Assembly (NCBI GenBank): GCA_951799425.1 | Contig: OX637409.1 | Location: forward strand, 12,682,960-12,746,959 | Length of the DNA stretch: 64,000 bases | Direction of reading: 5' to 3' | Origin: Ilex aquifolium | Taxonomy: Eukaryota; Streptophyta; Magnoliopsida; Aquifoliales; Aquifoliaceae | Shown here: piece by piece, positions 1-11,020 of the stretch | Position numbering within the stretch: position 1 is the first letter of the stretch | Layout of the letters: each line of letters starts with the position of its first letter | Position numbers and translations under genes: made by a program | The notes under the pieces: generated by a model | Databases searched by the model: none | What the model saw: only the letters and a program-made list of their open reading frames with translations | Told to the model about the DNA's origin: nothing

Positions 1-3000
1 CAGAGCCGCGGCTATCAAAGCCAAGGCCAGGGTCAATCCTCCCAAGGTGGGAGAAATCAGAGGCCTTCCTACCAGGCAGGCCAACGGACTTGCTATCATT
101 GCCACCAACCGGGGCACATGAAGCGGGATTGTCCTCAGAGGCAGGGATCCCAGAGTTATGGGGCATCCCAGTCCCAGTCTTCAGTGGGGCGCACACAGAC
201 ACCTTATGTTCCTCCCTACCCCACTACAGGCCAGGGAAGCCAGTACCAGTTCCAGGGTGCTGCACAGACCCCTACTACATCACGTGCGAGTGCCACGCAA
301 TCAGGCCAGATGGGCCAGAGTTTGGGTCGAGGCCGAGGACAGGGCTCACAAGCCGGTACTTCAGGGACCCAGGGGCGTGTCTACGCCATGACGCCACAGA
401 CTGAACCGGCAGATTTGTCGGTGATACAGGGTACATTCTTACTCTCTCGTTTATGGGCTAGGGTATTATTTGATTCTGGTGCATCACATTCATTTATTGC
501 TGCATCTTGTGTGAAAGACTTGGGCTTAGAGGTTGAGACCTTGGAGGAGCCATTGCATGTGAGTTCTCCCCTAGGTGCTAGGGTGAGGGTTGGTCAGATA
601 TGTCGGGGTTGTGAGTTAGAGATCTCTGGGATTCTACTCACCGTTGACCTTAGGGTCATGGACATGTCGGAGTTTGATGTCATCCTAGGGATGGATTGGT
701 TGACGGCACACCGTGTTGTGATAGACTGTGATCGGAAGAGGGTCACTGCTTATACGCCTGAGGGTGTTTGTTTCAAGTTCCAGGGGGACAAGCATGGTGC
801 TTTACCCCAAGGGGTGTATGACTCCCGATGGCACGGGCAGTTGATGGGTTGGCTAGCAAGCCTTACCCTAGAGAACGAGGAGAGGCAGGAGTTGGGTCTA
901 CCTCGAGTGGTTTGTGAATACGAGGATGTTTTTCCGGATGAACTACCGGGATTACCTCCACATAGGGATGTAGACTTTACCATTGAGTTACATCCTGGCA
1001 CTTCGCCCATTTCTATGACTCCACATAGGATGGCGCCTGCTGAGTTGCAAGAACTCAAGGTCCAATTGCAGGAATTGTTGGACAGGGGATTCATTAGACC
1101 GAGTACCTCACCATGGGGCGCTCCGGTGTTATTTGCAAAGAAGAAGGACAACACCCTTCGACTCTGCATAGATTACCGGCAGTTAAATAGGGCTACTATC
1201 AAGAACAGGTACCCTTTGCCGAGGATTGATGACTTGTTTGATCAACTGAGAGGGGCGCGGGTCTACTCCAAAATAGATCTACGTACCGGTTACCATCAGT
1301 TGAGGGTTAGGGAGGCAGATATCCCTAAGACGGCGTTCAGAACGCGGTATGGGCATTACGAGTTTACTGTCATGCCTTTCGGATTGACGAATGCCCCGGC
1401 GGCATTCATGGATCTCATGCATAGGGTGTTCCAACCCTACCTTGATCAATTTGTCGTAGTCTTTGTTGACGACATCTTGATCTATTCCAAGTCTGAGGAG
1501 GAGCATGAGGGTTACTTGAGGATCGTTCTTCAGATCTTGAGAGACCATCAGTTGTATGCCAAGTTCAGCAAGTGTGAGTTTTGGCTGACTGAGGTGAAGT
1601 TTTTGGGACATGTAGTGTCGGCTTCGGGTGTATCCGTAGACCCGGAGAAGGTCGAGGCGGTGATGAATTGGGAGAGGCCGAAGTCAGTTTTCGAGATACG
1701 CAGTTTCTTGGGATTGGCTGGGTATTATCGGCGGTTTATCGAGGACTTCTCTAGGTTAGCTGCACCTATGACGAAGTTGACTCGGAAGGAGGTTAAGTTT
1801 GAGTGGAATGATTCTTGCGAGAAGGCATTCCAGGAGTTGAAGAGGAGGCTTACTTCAGCTCCTATATTGATAGTCCCAGAAAGGGGACAGAGGTACACAG
1901 TCTATTGTGATGCCTCTAAGGACGGGCTCGGATGTGTGTTGATGCAGTCCGGGAGGGTCGTGGCTTATGGTTCTCGACAGTTAAAGAACCACGAGCAGAA
2001 TTACCCTACGCATGATATGGAGTTGGCGGCTATTGTCTTTGCCTTGAAGGCTTGGTGCCACTACCTGTATGGTGAGCAGTTTGAGGTGTTTTCAGACCAC
2101 AAGAGTCTGAAGTACATCTTTACACAGCGGGACCTCAACATGAGGCAACGCAGATGGATGGAGTTTCTGGAAGATTACGACTTCACGTTGCATTACCATC
2201 CTGGTAAGGCAAATGTGGTGGCTGACGCACTTAGCCGAAAGTCGAGGGGAGTCTTGGCTAGTATGGCTTCCCGGGAGTGGGAAATGCTCGAAACTGTGGG
2301 ACAGTTTGGGCTACATTACATGGGGCAGGCTCAGGGTACCCTGGGAAGTTTGGTGGCTACGCCTTCCCTACTGAGCAGAGTGATTGAGTCTCAGGGGCAA
2401 GACCCAGAGATAGTGTCCATTAAGGACCGGGTGCAGTCGGGTACAGGTGACGAGGGCTGGGCTATTCATTTGGATGGTAGTCTTCGGTATAGGGGAAGGA
2501 TTGTGGTTCCCCAATCTCCAGATCTAAGGGAGGAGATTCTTAGGGAATTTCATTGTTCCCGTTTTGCAGTTCATCCAGGGGGCACGAAGATGTATCATGA
2601 TCTTCGTCGCCAGTATTATTGGAGTGGGATGAAGAGACAAGTTGGTGAATTTGTTGGTAGATGTCTCACATGTCAGCAAGTGAAGGCTGAACACCAGAGA
2701 CCAGCGGGATTACTCCAGCCTTTAGAGGTAGCTGAGTGGAAGTGGGAGCATGTCACGATGGATTTTGTGACTCACTTGCCACGGACATCGCGGGGACATG
2801 ATGCGGTGTGGGTGATAGTGGACCGGCTTACGAAGTCGGCACACTTCTTGGCTGTGCGGATGACCTTCACATTGGAGGAATTCTGTAGGTTATATATACG
2901 GGAGATTGTCCGATTGCATGGGGTGCCCGTATCTATAGTATCGGATCGGGATCCCAGATTCACATCTCATTTTTGGGAGAGTTTCCAGCGAACCATGGGG

Positions 3001-3867
3001 ACTCAGTTGATGATGAGCACTGCTTTTCATCCCCAGACGGACGGTCAGTCTGAGAGGACCATCCAGACACTAGAGGACATGCTGCGGGCATGCGTCCTAG
3101 ACCTCAAGGGAAGCTGGGAAGATCACTTACCCTTGGTAGAGTTTGCCTATAACAATAGTTATCAGGCGAGCATACAGATGGCACCCTATGAGGCATTATA
3201 TGGGAGGCCTTGTAGATCTCCGGTTTGTTGGACGGAGGTTGGAGAGAGACCCTCTACGGGTCCTGAGTTGATTAGAGACACCTCAGAGAAGGTGAACTTG
3301 ATACGGAAGCGTCTTCTCACAGCTCAGAGCCGGCAGAAGAGCTACGCCGACAGACGGCGGAGACCTCTAGAGTTTGAGGTGGGTGATCACGTATTCTTGA
3401 AGGTTATGCCTACGAGAGGAGTGGTCAGGTTCGGCAAGCAGGGAAAACTGTCGCCGAGATATATCGGGTCCTTCGAGGTACTCGAGAGGGTTGGTGCAGT
3501 TGCTTACCGATTGGCGTTACCGCCTGATTTAGCAAGTGTTCACGCAGTATTCCATGTCTCTATGCTCCGGAAATACACACCAGATCCGACTCATGTGGTG
3601 GATTGGGGCGAGCTTGTTGTTGATACAGATGGGACCTTCGAGGAGGGACCGGTACGTATCATGGATAGCCGGGAACAGGTTTTGCGAGGCAAGACCGTGA
3701 GGTTAGTGAAGGTGTTTTGGCAGCACCGGAGAGTAGAGGAGGCAACATGGGAGCGTGAGGACACCATACGTGCCAATTACCCTTTCCTGTTTGAGGATAA
3801 AGGTACATTTTCATGCTTACGGCTTGGTATTGAGAGTACATTACTTGTTGCATATGCATGCTATTAA
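1..3867 (+). CDS. gag-pol polyprotein of a family B chromovirus (3' part, apparently intact)
   Basis: The frame is open from base 1, so the true start lies upstream; the first internal ATG at 118 is only a convenience start. Visible in order: a gag CCHC zinc knuckle (codons 91-132, CYHC...GH...C); an aspartic protease with an intact D-S-G-A site (D at 472-474); reverse transcriptase with the F-V-D-D box (V-D-D at 1465-1473); RNase H (YCDAS near 1905); an HHCC integrase finger; an integrase core with D, D and E motifs (MDF near 2761, [18 protein letters not shown]); a GPF/Y-like module; and a C-terminal chromodomain-like segment (about 3640-3800, [17 protein letters not shown]). Gag, protease and pol share one frame with no stop or frameshift, as in Tekay/Del chromoviruses. 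The intact catalytic motifs suggest a young copy. Clade assignment is inferred from domain order, LTR length and PBS type. Confidence 0.93.
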   Translation, partial: QSRGYQSQGQGQSSQGGRNQRPSYQAGQRTCYHCHQPGHMKRDCPQRQGSQSYGASQSQSSVGRTQTPYVPPYPTTGQGSQYQFQGAAQTPTTSRASATQSGQMGQSLGRGRGQGSQAGTSGTQGRVYAMTPQTEPADLSVIQGTFLLSRLWARVLFDSGASHSFIAASCVKDLGLEVETLEEPLHVSSPLGARVRVGQICRGCELEISGILLTVDLRVMDMSEFDVILGMDWLTAHRVVIDCDRKRVTAYTPEGVCFKFQGDKHGALPQGVYDSRWHGQLMGWLASLTLENEERQELGLPRVVCEYEDVFPDELPGLPPHRDVDFTIELHPGTSPISMTPHRMAPAELQELKVQLQELLDRGFIRPSTSPWGAPVLFAKKKDNTLRLCIDYRQLNRATIKNRYPLPRIDDLFDQLRGARVYSKIDLRTGYHQLRVREADIPKTAFRTRYGHYEFTVMPFGLTNAPAAFMDLMHRVFQPYLDQFVVVFVDDILIYSKSEEEHEGYLRIVLQILRDHQLYAKFSKCEFWLTEVKFLGHVVSASGVSVDPEKVEAVMNWERPKSVFEIRSFLGLAGYYRRFIEDFSRLAAPMTKLTRKEVKFEWNDSCEKAFQELKRRLTSAPILIVPERGQRYTVYCDASKDGLGCVLMQSGRVVAYGSRQLKNHEQNYPTHDMELAAIVFALKAWCHYLYGEQFEVFSDHKSLKYIFTQRDLNMRQRRWMEFLEDYDFTLHYHPGKANVVADALSRKSRGVLASMASREWEMLETVGQFGLHYMGQAQGTLGSLVATPSLLSRVIESQGQDPEIVSIKDRVQSGTGDEGWAIHLDGSLRYRGRIVVPQSPDLREEILREFHCSRFAVHPGGTKMYHDLRRQYYWSGMKRQVGEFVGRCLTCQQVKAEHQRPAGLLQPLEVAEWKWEHVTMDFVTHLPRTSRGHDAVWVIVDRLTKSAHFLAVRMTFTLEEFCRLYIREIVRLHGVPVSIVSDRDPRFTSHFWESFQRTMGTQLMMSTAFHPQTDGQSERTIQTLEDMLRACVLDLKGSWEDHLPLVEFAYNNSYQASIQMAPYEALYGRPCRSPVCWTEVGERPSTGPELIRDTSEKVNLIRKRLLTAQSRQKSYADRRRRPLEFEVGDHVFLKVMPTRGVVRFGKQGKLSPRYIGSFEVLERVGAVAYRLALPPDLASVHAVFHVSMLRKYTPDPTHVVDWGELVVDTDGTFEEGPVRIMDSREQVLRGKTVRLVKVFWQHRRVEEATWEREDTIRANYPFLFEDKGTFSCLRLGIESTLLVAYACY

Positions 3868-3904
3868 ATGTATATGTGTATGTGAATTTCAGGGACGAAA
3901 TTCT

Positions 3905-3920
3905 TTTAAGGGGGGGAGAA
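3905..3920 (+). other. Polypurine tract of the family B element
   Basis: A purine-rich run with seven consecutive G ends directly at the TG that opens the 3' LTR. This is the expected position of the plus-strand DNA primer. Confidence 0.85.
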
Positions 3921-4307
3921 TGTGAAACCCGGGAAAATTTGAAATTTTTCTGAAAAAGGGCAAAATGGTAATTTGCCATTACTGCACGTATTTGAAATAC
4001 ATATGTTCTAGACCTCGGATGAGGAAACGGAGTGCGTCGTTGGATTCGCAACGCGAAATCTAGTGACCACCAGAAAATTCGTTGAATTCCGAGATAGTCG
4101 GATTTTGCACGTAGTTCGAGACGACTGCGTGGCGATTGACCTTTTAAAGGTCCCCAAAAACGAGAAATATTAAATTTCCTTATAATTGGATTAATGTGCC
4201 AATAAAATTTATTTGGACTTAATCCGGGACTTAATGAGTCGTTTCGGGACGAAAAACGGACCGGAAAGTAATAAACGAGCGGTGCGATGTAGACCACACA
4301 TTTAAAA

Positions 4308-4317
4308 TTATAAATAG
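4308..4317 (+). promoter_or_regulatory. TATA box of LTR B1
   Basis: TTATAAATAG lies about 390 bp into the LTR, followed by a GA-rich (AGAG...) leader near 4379-4410. The same arrangement is seen in LTR B4 (TATAAATAGG at 45369-45378) and, on the minus strand, in B3 (33689-33698). Confidence 0.6.
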
Positions 4318-4617
4318 GAGCTAAAATATCTGAAAAATCAGAATTTCCAAGCCACCTGAGTCTTTGTTCAGCCGTTCAAAGAGAGAGAGAAAGAGAGGAG
4401 AGAGAAAAGGGTTTTCTTAAGCCTTTCTCCGGCGATTTCTCCGACAACCGTCGCTCGGATTCCGTCGAGCTAGAAGAGAGAAGTGATCTACTCGTCGAGG
4501 GCTACGTCTACGTACCAAAAATAAGGCGTTTCACCGAAGATCCAAAGGTGGAGTTTGGGGAAAGTCTTGGATTTTGGGTGATTTTGGTGTATAGAGATTG
4601 CCTACATCTCTATTGAG

Positions 4618-5642
4618 GTAGGGGTTAATCCTATCTTGGATCATTCTACTCTAGGTGTAGCTAGAATAAGGGTATACATAAATATATGCATGAGTAATAA
4701 TGTATATATGTGATTTATGGTTTGTGCCTACAAGGTGTTTGTTTAAATGCCTTAGTTGATAAATGGGTGTTATTTCAATTATATTGTGATAACATATTTG
4801 TGTGTATAGAGATAATTGAAATTTATGCTCTATGTTGTCAAGATATGACTTTGATGTGTTGATATGAATATGTGGTTTGGTAGTTATATGCACTTGATAT
4901 AATTGCCATGAAGTTATGACATGTTGAACATGTGGATACATTGCTCATGTAGTAGATGTTGCATTTTGAGCATTTTCATGGCATCACATTCATGGGACTA
5001 TTGCATGAGTGTTGGTGTGTGGGAGATGCATGGATATAATCAACACCTTGTTTGGTGGTTGATATGTGGGCTTGGAAATGTGGACCGATGGTCACATGGA
5101 GTCACATGATTGCATTGCATAAGGAAAAACTTGTGTTGGGTATAGCAAGAAGGGGCATGACGACTTCCTTGGGTGCAAAACCCTAAACCACTTGGTTGTG
5201 TCACTTGGCCGGCGGTGAGATTCCAGAAAAGTGACACGGTGTACGGAACCGGCGGTGTGATTCCGAAAATCCGTTGCCCAAAGAAAACACAAGGGTTTTG
5301 GTTATAAAAACACCCATTCAATGGGTAGATTCAAATGATGATCGGATTTCATAACGATCATTGGAAGGGTTTTTCCGTCAATAGACGGGGTGCATTACAC
5401 TTTGGCGTTGCATTGTGTTGCGTGAGTCGGTGGGGACTCGGGTTGAAATGCATGGGTGAGTGTCACTTCATTCCATGGCATAGCATTGTTGCATTCCATC
5501 ATAGAATGCATAAGTATGTGAAATGTTAAGTGATATGTTTATGTTATGATTACATGAGCATGTGCATCTAGGGGGAGAGTAACCTCTATAGGTTTATCTC
5601 TACTGGGCGTTGTGCTCACCCTATACGGGAAACCATTTTCAG
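4618..5642 (+). other. Probable intron inside LTR B1
   Basis: A donor-like TGAG|GTAGGGG (GT at 4618) and an acceptor-like CATTTTCAG (ending 5642) bracket a T-rich 1025 bp stretch between the leader and the LTR 3' region. Equivalent GT...AG pairs occur at matching places in B4 (45676-47187), the family A 3' LTR (42488-43577), the last LTR (62764-63792) and, on the minus strand, the nested LTRs (21423-22358). Splicing is inferred from conservation only. Confidence 0.45.
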
Positions 5643-5917
5643 GTGTCGGGTTTACATCGGCGATTGGCTCCCATGGAGAGCATCAAGGGTGAAGGGGGCC
5701 TATGTGTGGCCTTAGTTTAAGTTTTGTAAAACCTTTAACAAAATTCCATTTTGATGTATATATATTATGGAATGAATTGTAATAGAGATTGTATGAGTTG
5801 GGTATTATATGAAAAATCTCATTAAACATGTATTGAATGAGTTTGGAGTGTATGGGGTAGCTTTAAGGATGGTTTGGAGGGGGAAGAAATCCATTTTTAT
5901 GCTCACAGTCTGAAAAC

Positions 5918-6309
5918 CTACCGGAAGGTGTGTGTCGGCCTTCCGGAAGGTTTTGCTAAAAACCCCAGCTTGCCTTGCTCACAGCTAGTACCTTCCGGAA
6001 GGTTTTGCCCACTGGAATGAACCTTCCGGAATATTTTAGCTACTGGAGTAAAACCTACCGGAAGGACCTGTCTACTGGAGTGGACCTTCCGGAAGGTTTT
6101 GCCTTGGGTTTCTTTTTGACTGCCGAGTTCTTCCGGAAGGTTTTGTTTTCTGGAATGAACCTTCCGGAAGGTTTTGGCTATTGGAATGGACCTTCCGGAA
6201 GGTTTTTGCTACTGATGTCGACCTTCCGGAAGTTCTTCAAATTGATCTTTTTCATGTAACAGTTCCTTCAGTGACCTTCCGGTAGGTGTATGACGACCTT
6301 CCGGAAGGT
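5918..6309 (+). repeat. CCGG palindrome array, ACCTTCCGGAAGGT type (about 12 units)
   Basis: About twelve complete or decayed copies of ACCTTCCGGAAGGT are separated by 17-35 bp spacers. Many spacers read TTTTGCCCACTGGAATGA or a close variant. The array lies about 240-630 bp before the LTR 3' end. Here the spacer reads ACTGGA in the LTR sense; most other LTRs in the window whose orientation is known show it antisense. Confidence 0.9.
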
Positions 6310-6545
6310 TTTTCCAAAAACTTGAAATTTTCAAAATGCTTAGCCATGCTTTTGGGCTTTGTTTTCTTTGGCTTCTATGACATAAATGGACATAAATGGA
6401 GGTATAATTGACCTTGTGGATGGTAAATCTGATTAAAAGCATGTGAGTGACGTGGTGTCGGGTTATACGACTATCACGAGTATTTCCGCGGGTTGACGGA
6501 TGGTCAACGGTTAATAAAGGACCCCCGGAAATTTGGGGCGTCACA

Positions 6546-8427
6546 CAGTGAATCAAGATAACTTCTCCCTCTCTATCCCGTATATAAGAGGAGGGAACAA
6601 AGGAGTCTACATGCTAGGGAGGGGAGAGAGAAAGGTTGGGTCGGGCATCAAGAACCGGAATTGATGTCACATATGCCCTTCTCTTTGGTCCATAGCTAGC
6701 AACTCACCGTACTAAGCGCGACAGCCTCACCCCCTGAGATATATTAGAACCCAACAGTGTGGAGTCGTAATTCAATATGATTAGCAAATATGTTTGCAAG
6801 TGATGAAATATGGCCACAGATAATTCAAGAGAGCAAAACGAAAATTAAAATAAGAGTAACGACACATAAATACAACTTTACATAAAAACCGAAAATAAAC
6901 CAAACTTCTACAATGGAAATATCACATTTGGATAACCTATTCATATGTTGAAACTTTGAAGGATAGAAAAACCCTTATAGAATCTTGACTATAATGACAT
7001 CTATTTCTTATTTCCTATCTTTCCTCATAAAAAATAGAAACTATAAAAAGAGGAGGGTTAGCAACTCAGCCCAAGTTTAATTCAGACAGAAAAGTGAAGA
7101 GATTTAACATTAGAATCTGCAAAGCAACCAAATACACATAAAAATTGGTTGACTCAAGTCAAAATGAGTACAACTTCACCATAAGTTTAATATTTTGTTT
7201 ATAGTGCAGTAGTTATTCTAAAAAAAATAAAGGAGAAAAAACATTCATTAAAAGAACACAAAAAGAAGTCCATATTAAAATAGTCTTAGCTTAAATATGA
7301 TTCATTTTTTTTTCAATGAGTAATTTGTTCATTCTCAACACCAAGACCATTAAACCAACATATTTCTCAGGTTAGCCATTAAAGAAACTTTCTATTCGAA
7401 CAAACATGACAAAAAATACCAATCCTCTCCACTTGCAATAACTCTACAAGTGGAGAGGAAAGAACCCTAGAATTGAGTGTACTCCAACAAAGTAAAGGTA
7501 GCATAATCAACTGATAAAGGAAAACAACTGGAACTTGAATAAATCTTTCCAATTAATGTTGTGGTTCTACAAAAGTTACACATCAATTGTCATACTCCCA
7601 TAGTACACCATTAGGGCCACAGAATTGGTTGAAAAATTCAATAATCAATTTTTAATTAACAGATGAACAAAGTAAGAATGAGAAGCTACCTTAAGGTTCC
7701 TCATGGCCTTCCATTGAAACAATCATTTGCCTTTTGGAGAACACTGATTAAAAATATGCAATCAATCATCCAATTCATCAAAATATGCAATCAAATCCAT
7801 TGGAATATGTAATGCAATCAACCAAAATATGTAATCAGATCCACCAAAATATCCATCCAAAATACATTTAAAGGAAATCCTTCCAACCACATTAAAAATC
7901 CATCCCAACAAACCTTTCTTGTTCTATCACTTGTTTTGGGTAACCTAAAATTAAAGACAAACAATCATATAAGCACGAGCACTTATTCAGGCATGAAATT
8001 AATTCTTTATTTATGTATGGCAACAATAAACTCTGGTTAATTTTACCTCTTGGTTAACATCTTTCAATTTCTCTCTTTGCTCAATGGACCTGTACTTGAT
8101 AAATATAAATGCAAATATTAATACAATTATCGTACATCATCTATGTGTACAACCAATAGATATGACTCATATAGAGTAAATATTAGTACCAACTTTCCAG
8201 AAAACTTCCACGAAATTACAAAATTGGTACATGTCACCCAGACTCTGAAAGGTGGTGATAATAATGCAAATCTCACTTATGTGAGGAGGGTGTGGCTGCA
8301 ATGCAGCATTAGATATGATAATTCCACATAAATCATAACTTCTACTACCATTACAATTCTTGGATAATAATTGAATTCTTGTACAATCATAAGATGTTGC
8401 AAACAGCGCAACCATGTCCCCAATTCT
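6546..8427. other. Older AT-rich sequence with no intact gene
   Basis: No credible ORF or TE terminus is seen. It is continuous with 10393-13109 across the solo LTR at 8433, and carries one copy of the duplicated exon-like segment (7452-7757). It may be the 3' part of a decayed minus-strand gene whose other pieces are at 11021-12447. Confidence 0.4.
7452..7757. repeat. Direct duplication, left copy
   Basis: About 305 bp closely matching 11432-11736, with scattered substitutions and small indels seen by eye. On the minus strand its end resembles a short exon followed by a GTAGCT donor. In this copy the reading frame that is open in the right copy has a TGA stop. Confidence 0.85.
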
Positions 8428-9090
8428 CCTTGTGTAACGCCCTAAAATCCCCCTTGGTCGGCATTACTATTTACAACCATTCACATCATAAGAGCAACTA
8501 ATAAGATCCATAATTAAAGAAATTTCATTCCATCAACCACAATATCTACATCATCATCCCCAAAAGAATAAGTCAAACCATGGCCATTACATCCAAAAGA
8601 ATATGCCCAAATAGGACAATTACATCCCAAAAATCAACTATGAGTTTGCAGCGGAATAACCAAAATATTAGACATTACATTGTCTCAAAATAAACTTCCT
8701 AAGGTAGAATCTAAGAGCATGTGGCTCTAGGCATCACTCTCGGGATCCACGTTCCCGTCTATTGGAGCTTCCCATTGTGCTGGCTCATCAACTCTAAGCT
8801 CGTCCTCCAAACCATAATCTGAAAATATATTATTTGTAGGGGGTGAGCACTAAGCTCTGTAGCAACATTCTCCCAAACTCGAACAAGGTTTAGAAAACAT
8901 ATAAAACAAGTCGGTCATTTTGCAAATATCATATAGAACTTTTGAAGGAAAATATGGACATTTTAATAGATCTCTAGTTTACGAACAACAATAAAGTTAA
9001 GCGGAGAGGTGAAACCAATTACCAACATGGAGCCATACAATTTTCCAAAAGTAACCCATACTCCACACATGATATAATATTGTTCTATTT

Positions 9091-9230
9091 GGCATGAGCA
9101 TGCTTACAAGGAACCTCTCACCCTCAAGGTATTGTTTCTTTGACATGAGCATCCTTACAAGGAACCTCTCACCCTTACGGTCTTGTTTCTTTGGCATGAG
9201 CATCCTTACAAGGAACCTCTCACCCTTACG
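9091..9230. repeat. 51 bp tandem repeat within solo LTR A2
   Basis: Almost three copies begin at 9091, 9142 and 9193, each containing CATCCTTACAAGGAACCTCT or a one-base variant. The motif embeds the near-palindrome CCTTACAAGG. The same motif is amplified with a different period at 60473-60917. Confidence 0.9.
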
Positions 9231-10182
9231 TTCATCCAAACAACCATACAAGAAATACAATGTCCACAATTTCTCAAAAACAACAAGTCATTCTCCAAAA
9301 TTCCCCAAATTTCTCATAAAATAGCACAATAGAGACAATGTGAGGAAATATACAAGAAATCCTCATAAAGATCATTTTATGGTTCAATTTCAAGCACTAA
9401 AGTTTTTGAATTCAAGCATCAATGAAAAATCAAGAGAAAAACCTCTTTTTCTTGGGAACTAGGGTTTGAGACCAAGAAAAGAGTTTTGATGGTGAGTCCA
9501 CCATAGCATTGTTTAAAACATGATCACATTTACATAAATATCAAGAATCAACAATTTCATAGCAAGTATATAAGATTTAAAGTCAAAGAATGTATATATA
9601 TGTATGCCCTAGCCTCAATGCAAGAGAATGGAAGAAAACCCCTACCTTGAATCAAGATTTCCAAGCTAACCCAAGTTCTAGAGACCTTCTTCCTCCTTTT
9701 TCTTTCTCCCTTAATCTTCCTTTAGGGTTCTAAGAAGTGTGGGTTGAGAGTGGTGTGAAAGAATGAGAGAAAAATGGAATGAGAATGGTGTTATAAGGCT
9801 GCCCATTCCCGATTTTTACTGTTCACAGGGCCAAAAATTACATTTTTCCTTGAAATTACAATTTTGCCACTAACTATCTCCATTTTGATCTCTATGACCA
9901 CCCTAAGGTTTTTAGGCATTCCAAATTCATTTTTAATGTTATTTTATCCTAAAAATATGTAGTTTATGATTTATCATACTACTAAAGTAAATTTACCGAA
10001 AGTTTAAAATACACGGCCTATGTATATTTCTAATCGATTGACCCCATCCTAGACCCAACATACCACCATCCATAGTATCTATAACATCATCCCAAAATAT
10101 TTGAGACAAATAAGGATGGAAAGGTAGCTTGGAGATAGCTCAGGAGAGGAGGAAATCAAAAATTCAGGAAGTCAGTAAAACC

Positions 10183-10236
10183 GTACCGGTACGCATACCG
10201 GTACGATAAGGTTACTGGAGTTCGGCGTACCGGTAC
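10183..10236 (-). repeat. CCGG palindrome array, GTACCGGTAC type (3 units)
   Basis: Two perfect GTACCGGTAC units and one with a base change (ATACCGGTAC), with the spacer GGTTACTGGAGTTCGGC between units two and three. It lies about 150-205 bp inside the LTR 5' end. Confidence 0.9.
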
Positions 10237-11020
10237 GCTTTGCCTGATCTGCCCCAAATTTCCTATGCATTCACATTTCACATTTCCACTCCATTCCAAA
10301 CCCTTCCAAAACCATCCCAAACATATAAAACATACATTTGTATATCAACATAGTTGGTACAAGTTATATTACATGTGGGGGTTTACACCTTGCCTACATT
10401 TGTTGGGCACTTTATTGTGTTCAACTGAACCAAATCATTCCTAACATACTAATCTTCAAGGCATTAGATCTGTAACCAAACAAGATTACTTGTCTAGCAT
10501 TTATATACACTAAATTATATTTGCAAAAATATTCATGAAATACATGGGCATTGTGAAACCATGTCCAGTCTAACAACATCAAAACACCTTCAGCTACACA
10601 GGGCTGCAATCTATCACCTAAACTAACTATCAAAACAACAAATCTGGGAGTTATCTTTTTTTTTTTTTCCATGTTTAGCCATTAATATCATCCTATCATG
10701 GAGTTCTCTTTTTTTATTTCTTTTTTTTTTCTCAGATCAAACATCGAAAGCATGAAACATAGAAATTCACCATTACTTAAAATAAAAAGTGAATTATTTA
10801 CTCAGACTTCTTAAAAATAGACAAGTAGTAGGAGCTGCAAATACACAAAAAAATGACTTACGATTTTTCCAAGAAGAACCCAACTCGTTCAATACAACAT
10901 TCAATATAGAATGATTTAATGAACATAATACAAAGGGAAGGAGCATTAACTATCTATAAAATCATGCAAGTATACTGATACTGCAAAACTTACAGAGAGG
11001 TGTTAAAAAAAATTGTTAAC

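Larger units (their letters stand above)
3921..6545 (+). mobile_element. 3' LTR of the family B chromovirus (B1)
   Basis: Begins TGTGAAACCC right after the polypurine tract and ends GGGGCGTCACA, so the termini are short inverted repeats (TGTGA/TCACA). Length is 2625 bp, within the long-LTR range of Tekay/Del elements. It aligns along its length with the solo LTRs at 13786, 31664 and 44981. The 5' LTR lies outside the window, so the target duplication (expected copy CAGTG at 6546-6550) cannot be confirmed. It contains a TATA box, a GA-rich leader, a probable intron and a CCGG palindrome array. Confidence 0.9.
8433..10387 (-). mobile_element. Solo LTR, family A-like (A2)
   Basis: Reads TGTAACGCCC...GGGTTTACA on the plus strand, which is the reverse complement of family A termini. 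It is flanked by a perfect 5 bp duplication CCTTG (8428-8432 and 10388-10392). At 1955 bp with no internal region it is a solo LTR. In LTR orientation it contains a TATA-like ATAAC region near 9790, a GTAGGGG donor-like site near 9645, and a palindrome array near its 5' end. Confidence 0.92.

Noticed and set aside
3659..4297. 212-codon minus-strand ORF across the pol end and LTR
   Set aside because: It crosses the CDS/LTR boundary antisense to a conserved polyprotein and shows no domain.
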